Source: Nostoc sp036917775
GTDB taxonomy: Bacteria; Cyanobacteriota; Cyanobacteriia; Cyanobacteriales; Nostocaceae
Direction of reading: 5' to 3'
Assembly: GCF_036917775.1 (NCBI RefSeq)
Contig: NZ_JBALEQ010000068.1
Span: forward strand, 1-64,000
DNA: 64,000 nucleotides
This document shows positions 50,363-59,300 of the stretch, one piece after another (the first letter of the stretch is position 1; every line of letters starts with the position of its first letter). The position numbers were made by a program, and so were the translations under genes. The notes under the pieces are model-generated. The model ran no database searches. It was given only the letters and a program-made list of their open reading frames with translations, and was not told the DNA's origin.

Positions 50363-52234
50363 TCATATTGGCGGTTTGCTGTACTTGGCTACCAGACTGG
50401 CTAAAAGTGGTAAATCAATCGGTTTAGAAATATAGTCATTTACTCCGGCTGTTAGACAGGTTTCGCGATCGCCTTTCATCGCCATTGCTGTTTGAACAAT
50501 TACCGGAATCGTTTGATATTGCTCGTGTTCTCGCAGTTGTCGTACCAAGTTAAGACCATTTCCATCTGCCAGAAAAATATCCATTAAAATCACTGCTGGA
50601 TCTAACTGTGTTAGAGCTTCCCACATCTCGGCAGCATTCTTAACCCAAGTCACCTGATATCCTAATTTCCGTAGATAAATTTGCATCAAATCAGCATTGG
50701 GTAAGTCATTTTCTACCAGCAAAATATCTACAGAAGAACTAGGGGTGAAAGGCAAAGGAGATAAGGAGTACTTTGCCTCCTCTGTTCCCTCTACTCCCCC
50801 TGCCTCCCCTACCTCCCCTGCTTCCCCTGCTTCCTCATCTCCCCCCACTCCCACCTCTTGCTTAAGGGGAAGTAAAAGGGTAAAACGGGAGCCGCCATCT
50901 ACTTCAGATTCCACTTTCACAGAACCACCGTGAATTTGGGCAAGTTTGCGAGTCACTGCTAAACCCAAACCAGTCCCCTCAGCACCACTAGCGACAGCCT
51001 TAGCAATTTGGAAATAGGGTTCAAATAATTGAGTCTGGTCTTCTTGAGAGATGCCACTGCCAGTATCCCAAACTGTAAAATGTACAGATCCACCTTTGGG
51101 AACAACCTGTAAGCCAACACTTCCTTTGCTGGTGAACTTTAAGGCATTGAAGAGTAAATTCAACAGCATTTGCTTAAGTCGCAAAGAGTCGGCTACTAGG
51201 CTTGTGATATCGGGGTCAATTTCTAGGCACAGTCTTAAACCCTTATTAGCGGCTTTCTCTTTCACCAGTGCCAAAACATTGCTACATAGCAGTGGTATAT
51301 CAACACTTTCCCACTGCACCTCTAGCTGGTTTGCTTCAATTTTTGAAAGATCCAAAATATCATTAATCAGAGCTAGCAAGTGCTTGCCGCTAGACTGAAT
51401 GATATTTAAATACTCCCGTTGACGTTCTATAGTTGGTTCGTATCCTGGAGCTAAAAGCAGATGGGTAAATCCAATAATAGAACTAAGCGGTGTGCGAATT
51501 TCGTGGCTGGTATTTGCCAGAAATTGGTTTTTCAGCTGATTGGTGCGCTGCAATTCTTGATTGGAGTTACTTAACTCTTGATATTGTTGCTGCCAAGATC
51601 GGATGTGTCTCAGTTGTACCAAAGCTGTTGTACAGTGGTTGGCAGACCTGGACATCAATTGCGATCGGAGTTGGGCTTTTGATTCTATGAGCGACTCACG
51701 ATCAGAACTTAGGGACGCTGCGGCGATAATTAGCCAACCCATAACGCTGCCAGAATCATCAGCTAACCGCCAAGCGCTTGGTGGCTGTTGATTCTCAAGT
51801 TGCTGTAAATCTTCGAGTTCTATAACCTCTTGCAATCTCAACAGCAGCTTTTTTTCTGCTGTCAGCACATCTACAAATAAAGGTTGTGAGTTTTGAGATG
51901 GAGAACGAGAAATATAGCAAACTGTGGCTACAGTTTCTTGTGGTTGAAACATAGCAATGCCGACGGCATAATCTGTAAGTGCCAGATTAGTGCTGTTCAT
52001 TACACTGTTAATCTCGTTAACCACAGCTTGGAGAACTTCTGATTCTGCGGTTTCTACCTGTAGGACATTGTTACAAGCAGAAAGCAGATAATAATTAAGG
52101 CGACTTTGCAACTGGTTCAAGCTGCTCTCCAGCCACAACTTGGCGCGAAGTTGCTGAATTGTTGTCAAAAGTTTTGGCGTTGCATCTATCTGTGAGTTTT
52201 GGTCTGGTAAGCTTGAGTACTGCTGCATGGTCAA
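50363..52234 (-). CDS. hybrid histidine kinase with C-terminal receiver
   Basis: Residues 1-190 contain GAF-like helices, about 235-300 the HisKA domain (S-H-E-I-R-T-P-L, His near 244), about 350-460 the HATPase (D-T-G-S-G-I, G-T-G-L-G-L-A), and about 500-620 a receiver (phospho-Asp near 550 in I-L-M-D-I-F). Between HATPase and receiver, residues about 455-500 (G-D-E-E-A-G-E-A-G-E-V-G-E-A-G-G) come from a C/T-rich repeat (50731-50863). No membrane segment is seen, so it is soluble. Input unknown. Confidence 0.88.
   Translation of the reverse strand: MTMQQYSSLPDQNSQIDATPKLLTTIQQLRAKLWLESSLNQLQSRLNYYLLSACNNVLQVETAESEVLQAVVNEINSVMNSTNLALTDYAVGIAMFQPQETVATVCYISRSPSQNSQPLFVDVLTAEKKLLLRLQEVIELEDLQQLENQQPPSAWRLADDSGSVMGWLIIAAASLSSDRESLIESKAQLRSQLMSRSANHCTTALVQLRHIRSWQQQYQELSNSNQELQRTNQLKNQFLANTSHEIRTPLSSIIGFTHLLLAPGYEPTIERQREYLNIIQSSGKHLLALINDILDLSKIEANQLEVQWESVDIPLLCSNVLALVKEKAANKGLRLCLEIDPDITSLVADSLRLKQMLLNLLFNALKFTSKGSVGLQVVPKGGSVHFTVWDTGSGISQEDQTQLFEPYFQIAKAVASGAEGTGLGLAVTRKLAQIHGGSVKVESEVDGGSRFTLLLPLKQEVGVGGDEEAGEAGEVGEAGGVEGTEEAKYSLSPLPFTPSSSVDILLVENDLPNADLMQIYLRKLGYQVTWVKNAAEMWEALTQLDPAVILMDIFLADGNGLNLVRQLREHEQYQTIPVIVQTAMAMKGDRETCLTAGVNDYISKPIDLPLLASLVAKYSKPPI
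50731..50863 (-). repeat. C/T-rich repeat translated as a linker in the histidine kinase
   Basis: Repeats of cctcccctgcttcccctgct and similar (near 50805-50830) are read in frame as E-A-G-E. Similar DNA occurs in the lipA 3' end. Confidence 0.7.
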
Positions 52235-52433
52235 CTAGACCGCTTAACAAATTTAGCTTCACATAAAAATCCGAAAAGGATTTTATGTATATTAGCGGAC
52301 AATTCTTTTTTATTTATAAACCATAACTTATGTTGTTATAAACCATAACTTATGATGTCGAATTTAGCAGCTAGTCCAAAAAAATTATTATCTGAACCAC
52401 TGACCTAAAATTTGTGAAAGCAACTTAAGACTT

Positions 52434-53300
52434 ATGGATACACAATTCGCGCAACTAATCGTCAATGGGATTGCGGTAGGGAGCATTATTGCTCTAGCCG
52501 CAGTTGGACTGACTCTTACTTATGGAATTTTACGGTTATCTAACTTTGCTCATGGTGACTTTTTAACTTTAGGAGCCTATCTTACCTGGCTGATCAATAG
52601 TATTGGAGTTAATATTTGGCTGTCAATGATCCTGGCGGCGGCGGGAACAGTAGCAGCAATGCTGTTATCGGAAAAGTTATTGTGGTCGAAGATGCGCTCT
52701 ATCCGTGCTACTTCCACTACGCTGATTATTATTTCTATTGGGCTTGCCTTATTTCTTCGCAATGGGATTATTTTTATCTGGGGTGGCAAAAACCAAAACT
52801 ATAATTTACCTGTCACCACAGCTTTAGACATCTTTGGCTTAAAAGTACCGCAAAATCAATTATTGGTACTGGGGTTAGCAGTGCTGGCAATTTTGGCGCT
52901 GCATTACCTCTTGCAAAATACCAAAATTGGTAAGGCGATGCGAGCAGTTGCTGACGATCTTGATTTAGCAAGGGTTTCAGGTATCAATGTTGACCGAGTA
53001 ATTTTTTGGACTTGGCTAATTGCTGGCACTCTTACGTCATTGGGCGGCAGTATGTATGGGTTAATTACAGCCGTGCGTCCAAATATGGGATGGTTCTTAA
53101 TTTTACCGTTATTTGCCTCAGTGATTCTTGGGGGGATTGGCAACCCTTATGGTGCGATCGCAGCAGCTTTTATCATTGGCATCGTCCAAGAAATTAGCAC
53201 CCCCTGGCTGGGTTCACAATACAAACAAGGTGTAGCACTGTTGATCATGATTTTGGTGCTGCTCATTCGTCCCAAAGGTTTATTCAAAGGAACGATTTGA
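52434..53300 (+). CDS. branched-chain/neutral amino-acid ABC transporter permease (LivH/NatD type)
   Basis: The 288-residue membrane protein has the LivH family segment G-L-T-L-T-Y-G-I-L-R-L-S-N-F-A-H-G-D-F and the C-terminal A-A-A-F-I-I-G-I-V-Q-E. About eight hydrophobic helices are visible. In Anabaena the related NatD serves the N-I neutral amino-acid system. No partner permease, ATPase or binding protein is seen in this window, so it must work with genes elsewhere. Confidence 0.85.
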   Translation: MDTQFAQLIVNGIAVGSIIALAAVGLTLTYGILRLSNFAHGDFLTLGAYLTWLINSIGVNIWLSMILAAAGTVAAMLLSEKLLWSKMRSIRATSTTLIIISIGLALFLRNGIIFIWGGKNQNYNLPVTTALDIFGLKVPQNQLLVLGLAVLAILALHYLLQNTKIGKAMRAVADDLDLARVSGINVDRVIFWTWLIAGTLTSLGGSMYGLITAVRPNMGWFLILPLFASVILGGIGNPYGAIAAAFIIGIVQEISTPWLGSQYKQGVALLIMILVLLIRPKGLFKGTI

Positions 53301-53321
53301 GCAGCACCACTCCACTTCTAA

Positions 53322-53471
53322 TTATTCAATAATGTGGAAATACCAGGCTGCTACCAGGAAATTGATAGCTAACAAGAATATTGCCCAGCCTGTGCGATAG
53401 GCGTAGGGAGGTTTAGCTCCACTGTCGGCAACTGGTAAATCTGCAGGATTCTTCGTTGTTTTAGCGGTCAT
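53322..53471 (-). CDS. psaX: photosystem I subunit X
   Basis: This 49-residue gene encodes a variable N-terminus followed by A-K-P-P-Y-A-Y-R-T-G-W-A-I-F-L-L-A-I-N-F-L-V-A-A-W-Y-F. This fits PsaX of Thermosynechococcus, which has a single membrane helix at the edge of photosystem I. A ribosome site (aggagaat, 53482-53489 on the minus strand) precedes the ATG at 53471. It lies downstream of lipA on the same strand and converges with the permease gene. Confidence 0.82.
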   Translation of the reverse strand: MTAKTTKNPADLPVADSGAKPPYAYRTGWAIFLLAINFLVAAWYFHIIE

Positions 53472-53605
53472 AATCCGATTCTCCTAATGTCATGACTTTT
53501 TAAGAAATACCAAACTGGCGTACCAAATACCCAAATTCTTTAAGAATATTTGTGTGAATTTGGAAATTGGGAATGGGGAATGGGGAATGGGGAATTGGGC
53601 ATTAG

Positions 53606-54571
53606 TTATTTTTTCCCTGCTCCCCCTGCTTCCCCTGCTTCCCCTACCTCCCCTGCTCCCACTCCCTCCTCTCCAGCATGATAGGAACTGCGAACCAGAG
53701 GCCCAGAACGGACATGGTTGAATCCTATTTCCCATGCTAATCTGCCGAGTTGAGCGAATTCCTCTGGAGTCCAATATTTTTGGACTGGGAGATGTTCAAG
53801 AGTTGGACGCATATACTGCCCAATAGTCAAGCGATCGCACCCCACAGCCCTTAAATCAGCCATTGCTTCGACGACTTCATCAAGTGTTTCGCCATGTCCC
53901 AGCATCAAACCTGATTTGGTAGGAATTGTCGAATCAATTTCTTTAACCATAGCAAGTACCAAAAGCGAGCGATCGTATTTGGCTCCCCGGCGCACTGGCC
54001 CAGTTAACCGCCGCACTGTCTCGATATTGTGATTAAAACAAGCTGGTTTGGCTTCTACAATCATTGCTATGCGTTGGCGTTGACCTGATTCTCCTACACC
54101 TGCACCACCCCAAAAATCTGGGGTCAGCACTTCAATTTGAGTCTCTGGGTTTAACTGACGGATAGTAGCGATCGTCTCCACAAAGTGACCTGCGCCCTGA
54201 TCGGGCAAGTCATCACGGGCGACAGAAGTCAGCACCACATAACGCAATCCCAAAAGCTGTACTGCCTGTGCAACCTTTTGGGGTTCCTCTAAATCAAGAG
54301 GCATCGGTGCATGACCTTTATCTACTTGGCAAAAAGCACAAGAGCGTGTGCAAGTAGGCCCCATTAGCAAGAAAGTTGCAGTTTTTTGGGCATAGCACTC
54401 TCCCCGGTTGGGACAGCGGCCTTCTTCGCAAATTGTGTGGATTTGGCGCTGCTTAATAATGCGTTGTACGGTAGAGATTTCACTGGCTTTACCGATAGGG
54501 CGACGTAACCAGCTAGGCATCGCTGCAATTTCAGACTTTAGTTCGGCTTGTTGTGACGAAATCATAGACAT
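53606..54571 (-). CDS. lipA: lipoyl synthase
   Basis: LipA is a radical-SAM enzyme that inserts sulfur into protein-bound octanoyl groups to make the lipoyl cofactor used by GcvH. The two cluster motifs C-x(5)-C-x(5)-C (C-E-E-G-R-C-P-N-R-G-E-C) and C-T-R-S-C-A-F-C are intact. The catalytic core ends near V-R-S-S-Y-H-A. The remaining 21 residues (G-V-G-A-G-E-V-G-E-A-G-E-A-G) come from a C/T-rich repeat at 53606-53672. Heterocystous cyanobacteria often have more than one lipA. Confidence 0.93.
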   Translation of the reverse strand: MSMISSQQAELKSEIAAMPSWLRRPIGKASEISTVQRIIKQRQIHTICEEGRCPNRGECYAQKTATFLLMGPTCTRSCAFCQVDKGHAPMPLDLEEPQKVAQAVQLLGLRYVVLTSVARDDLPDQGAGHFVETIATIRQLNPETQIEVLTPDFWGGAGVGESGQRQRIAMIVEAKPACFNHNIETVRRLTGPVRRGAKYDRSLLVLAMVKEIDSTIPTKSGLMLGHGETLDEVVEAMADLRAVGCDRLTIGQYMRPTLEHLPVQKYWTPEEFAQLGRLAWEIGFNHVRSGPLVRSSYHAGEEGVGAGEVGEAGEAGGAGKK

Positions 54572-54897
54572 CCAAGCAAGATACGGATATAAAGTAGTGG
54601 TCTTTCAATGGACAAATGATAGACAAGAATAGACGTAGAAGACGGTCTTGATATCTCCGTGTCTCTGTGTCCTTATATGCTTTATGCCTTAGAACAAAGC
54701 TAAAGCCTTAAATATCACCATGACATAAATTGAAAAGAGCGCCAGCAAAAGTTTTACAAAACACCTCTAGCAATGTCATTTATACCGAAATATACTATCC
54801 CCCAATTGCTAGAAATTTTGTATATAGTGGGAGGATTCTCAAGGACAATCGGCAAAGCCGCTATTTACACTTAAAGTTTCTGTTAGAGCAAACAGTC

Positions 54898-55584
54898 GTG
54901 GCAAGCAACAAGATTTTAGTTATCGATGACACTACAGTTGTCAGAGTAAAAGTACGAGAAATGTTGCCTCCGGGCAATTTTGAGGTACTGGAAGCAAAAG
55001 ACGGTTTGGAAGGACTAAATTTCATTCTTCAGGAAAAACTCAGCTTGATTATGCTGGATTTTCTGTTGCCTAAAATGAGTGGCTGGGAGGTTTTCCAGAA
55101 AGTTCAAGCCGATCCGGAATTAAGGAAAATTCCTTTGGTGATCATGTCTGGTCGCAAGGAAGAAGTAACTGAGAAAATCACAGAACCCTTTGAATACTTT
55201 GAATTTCTGGGTAAGCCTTTTGATCAGAAGCAACTAATTAACGCAATTAAGTTAGCTATGAGTAAGGCGAAACAGCCGCGCCCAGAATTAGTCGCAGTTG
55301 GAGCAGGGGTTGCTGTTAAAAATAGCACAGTTGCTACTTCTAGTGTTGCTACTACTACGGTAGCAGCCCCTAGCGTTGCAAATACTGCTACCGTAGCAAC
55401 TCCTACTGCTGTCAATACTGTGATGCCTATGGCGGCAAGCAACGCAACCCCTACTGCCGGAGGAGTGTCTGAGGCAGAAATTAATGCGTTGAATGAGAAA
55501 ATTGTCAAAATGCAAGCTGAAATCGATGGCTTGAAGAAACAGCTAACTCAAGTTGTTACCTTTATTAAACAAAAAATAAAGTAG
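54898..55584 (+). CDS. CheY-like response regulator with Ala/Thr/Val linker and coiled coil
   Basis: From GTG 54898 (V-A-S-N-K-I-L-V-I-D-D) the 228-residue protein has a receiver domain (about 5-120; D-D at the acidic pair, L-D-F near 55 for the phospho-Asp, S-G near 85, K-P near 110), then a low-complexity A/T/V linker (about 140-190) and a C-terminal coiled coil (E-K-I-V-K-M-Q-A-E-I-D-G-L-K-K-Q-L). It resembles PatA-less PilG/PilH-like regulators but no helix-turn-helix is seen. A longer frame from TTG 54730 is open but has no family support. Confidence 0.7.
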   Translation: MASNKILVIDDTTVVRVKVREMLPPGNFEVLEAKDGLEGLNFILQEKLSLIMLDFLLPKMSGWEVFQKVQADPELRKIPLVIMSGRKEEVTEKITEPFEYFEFLGKPFDQKQLINAIKLAMSKAKQPRPELVAVGAGVAVKNSTVATSSVATTTVAAPSVANTATVATPTAVNTVMPMAASNATPTAGGVSEAEINALNEKIVKMQAEIDGLKKQLTQVVTFIKQKIK

Positions 55585-56379
55585 CATTTGTGTTCATTAT
55601 TATTATCGCAGCGGAAATACCCGGTTCATCATACTGGGTGTCCGATTAAAAGCGGGTAAAAATAGTTAATTCAAAAATACTTATCTTGACAAACCATCGT
55701 TGACAACAACATTCAAAAACAGGAAAAACTACATATAGGGGTAATTCATGAATTGCCTCTATATTTAATTTTCTGTAAGTTTTATAGGTGCCTCTTCAAA
55801 AATAAATATAGCAATCCGATTTGATTTCTATTCCGCAGCATGGCGTAGCCATAATTATTTGCGTGGTGCGCGTTCGCAAAGCGTCTCGTAGAGAAGGGAA
55901 GCGCAAGCGCGATAGGCAGGCAATAGTCAAGAAGGCTCTTTGAGTTATACAGAGAGCTATACAGATTTTTTTCAATAATCAAATATGAGTCCGATAGTAT
56001 CAGTTGTTAGTCTACTGAAATAGTCCTAGACCAACTAAACCTGTCGCAGTTTCTTCTAACCTCAAAAAAACGGCAGGTTTTTTATTGGTTAGTTTTCCAG
56101 ATATACAATTTGTGCATCAGAACTTGACCAATAATCTACAGATAGAAAGCAGTAATACGGAACATTTGCTAGATAAAGTTAGTAAAAATATTTTTACTAA
56201 CTTATGTTTTTATACCCAAATTAGTTTAGTCAAAATTACATAGTTACAGAGAAGATATTCATTAAAAAATTATTTTTATTAATCCAAATTAAACAAATAA
56301 AATTATTACTTCATGATAATGATAGCTTTCGCACGGGAATACTAAGACATAGAAACAAGAATTATGAGCATAGGCTGCA
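55585..56379. other. intergenic region with palindromes
   Basis: This 795-bp gap contains a gggtaattcatgaattgcct palindrome (55733-55764), a degenerate element sharing its end with 46537-46563 (55808-55996), and a hairpin (56036-56090). I see no gene. Confidence 0.6.
56036..56090 (+). terminator. hairpin with T run, possible terminator of an unannotated RNA
   Basis: aaacctgtcg (56036-56046) pairs with cggcaggttttt, followed by TTT (near 56075-56088). It is 450 bp after the response regulator, so it is too far to be its obvious terminator; it could end a small RNA or be a leader structure for the kinase gene. Confidence 0.4.
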
Positions 56380-59300
56380 ATGTTAGTAGTATTTGATACA
56401 TTATATGCGTTTCCTGGCTATCACATCACCGAGCAAATATACTCAGGTAGTAAAACTCTAGTTTATCGGGGCATTAGAGAACAAGACCAAAAACCAGTTG
56501 TTCTCAAATTAATGCGGAATGAATATCCTACGTTCGCAGAAATCGCCCAGTTCCGCAATCAGTATATCATCACCAAAAACCTCGATATTCCTGGCATACT
56601 CAAAACCTATAGCCTAGAAAGCTACCGTAACAGCTACATCTTAGTTATGGAAGATTTTGGCGGTATTTCCCTGCAAGACTGGCGAATAGAGAACAAGGAA
56701 AAGAAGGAAAACTGTCTTTCTCTCAATGAGTTTTTCAACATTGCGATTAAAATTGCTTCTACCCTTGAGGGACTGCATCGCGATCGCATCATTCACAAAG
56801 ACATCAAGCCTGCCAACATCCTAATAAATCCAACCACAGATGAAGTAAAAATCATCGACTTTAGCATTGCCACCCTCCTACCAAGAGAAATTCAATTTCT
56901 CACGAATCCCAACATCTTAGAAGGTACTCTGGCTTACATTTCTCCAGAACAAACTGGAAGGATGAACCGGGGTATTGACTACCGGACTGATTTTTATTCC
57001 CTTGGTATCACATTCTTTCAACTCCTCACCGGACAGTTACCCTTCACTACTCAAGATCCGATGGAGTTAGTTTACTCTCATATCGCTAAACAACCGCTAA
57101 AAGCCAGCCGGATTAATTCTAAGATTCCGACAATTTTGTCTCAAATGATCGGTAAACTAATGGCGAAAAATGCCGAAGACCGCTATCAGAGTGCTTTGGG
57201 GTTAAAGCATGATTTGGAGGTGTGCCAAAACCAATGGCAAAAAACAGGAAATATTGCACCCTTTGAACTAGGTGTCAGGGACATCTCAGACCGTTTCGTA
57301 ATCCCTGAGAAACTCTATGGTCGCCAAGGTGAAGTTGAAACCCTACTGGCTGCTTTTAAGCGTGTAACAGAAGGGGCAACAGAAATGATATTAGTTGCGG
57401 GTTTATCTGGCATTGGCAAAACTGCTGTGGTTAATGAAGTCCACAAACCAATTGTGCGACAGCGTAGTTACTTCATCAAAGGAAAGTTTGACCAGTTTCA
57501 ACGTGACATTCCCTTATCAGGATTGGTGCAAGCTTTTAGAGATTTAATCGGGCAACTACTCTCAGAAACTGATGCCCAAATACAACAATGGAAAGCCAAA
57601 ATTTTGCGGGAATTGGGTACACAGACTCAGGTAATTATCGATGTAATACCTGAAGTCGAACAAATTGTTGGTAAGCAAGTTCCGGTTACAGAACTCTCTG
57701 GCAGTGCTACCCAAAATCGTTTCAATTTATTGTTTCAAAAATTTATTCAAATCTTCACAACTAAAGAACATCCCCTAGTTATCTTTCTTGATGACTTGCA
57801 ATGGGCAGATACCGCCTCTTTAAAAATCATTCAGTTATTAATGTGTGAAAGTATCTCATCTTCTTTGGCAGAAAATGTAGAACACACGCATGAAAATCAG
57901 GGAGGCTTATTGTTAATTGGTTCTTATCGAGATAATGAAGTTTTCAAAGTAGATCCGCTTTATTTGACACTACAGGAAATTGAAAAAGCCGGAGCAGCTA
58001 TTAATACAATTACTTTAGCGCCTTTAAATCAGGGTGATTTAAATCATCTCATTGCTGATACTCTGCATTGTGCTGAAGTAGTTGCGGTTCCTCTCACTCA
58101 GATGGTATTTGCCAAAACCAAGGGCAATCCATTTTTTTCAGTCCAATTCCTCAAGTCTTTACATGATGATGGGCTAATTGTATTAAACTTTGATGTTGGT
58201 CATTGGCAGTATGATATTTCCAAAGTTAAAGATTTAGCTCTCACAGATGATGTAGTAGAATTTATTGCCTTACAAATAGAAAAATTGCCCATATATACCC
58301 AAAAAGTTCTGAAACTAGCGTCCTGTATTGGTAATCAATTTGACTTAAAGAGTCTAGCGATCGTCAACGAAAAATCTGTAGTAGATACAGCATCAGATTT
58401 GTGGCAAGCCTTACTTGAGGGGCTAATCTTGCCACAGACTGAAAATTACAACATCTTTGCAAAAGAAAATACTAATCAAGAATTTATTGTTCATGGAATA
58501 GAATCTATAGAATTTTCCAGTTCTAATTTACAGCTACCTAAATATAAATTCGTACACGATCGGGTGCAACAAGCAGCTTATTCTTTAATTCCTGAAGAAC
58601 AAAAAAAGCCAATTCATTTAAAAATTGGACTACTGTTATTGAATAGCATTCCTGTTGCAGAGCAGGAAGAAAAGATTTTTGAACTTGTCAATCAGTTTAA
58701 TATCGCAGTAGAATTCATCTCTCCTCAAACTAAACGAGATGAACTAGCCCAGATGAATCTAACTGCTGGAAGAAAAGCTTTAGCATCAACAGCTTATTCA
58801 TCTGCTGTGAAGTATTTAACTACCGGCATCGAACTGATGGCTGATGATGCCTGGGAGACCAAATATAAGCTCATCCTAGCTTTGTATGAGACAGCAGCAG
58901 AGGCAGCGTATCTAGCTGGCGACTTTAGGCAAATGGAGCAATTAGTAGAGGTAGTGTTGGCACAAGCGAAAACACTGCTGGAGAAAGTAAAAGTTTATGA
59001 AGTCAAAATTAAAGCCTATGGAGCGCAGAACCAAGCACTCAAAGGAATTAATACTGCACTATCTTTTTTGAAGCTTTTAGGAATAGAGTTTCCTGAACAT
59101 CCAAGCCAATCTGATGTTCAGTTAGTAATGGCAGAAATTGCATTAAATCTGGCTGGTAGGCATATTGAAGATTTAATTGACCTACCAGAAATGACAGAAG
59201 CTAAAATACTGGCAATTATGAGTATTCTATCAAGTACTCATGCTTTGACCTATCAAGCTGTTCCTGAGCTATTCCCACTTATTCTTGTTAAAGAGATAGA

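Noticed and set aside
54730..54897. N-terminal extension of the response regulator
   Set aside because: The 56 codons upstream of GTG 54898 start at TTG and do not resemble any receiver-domain extension.
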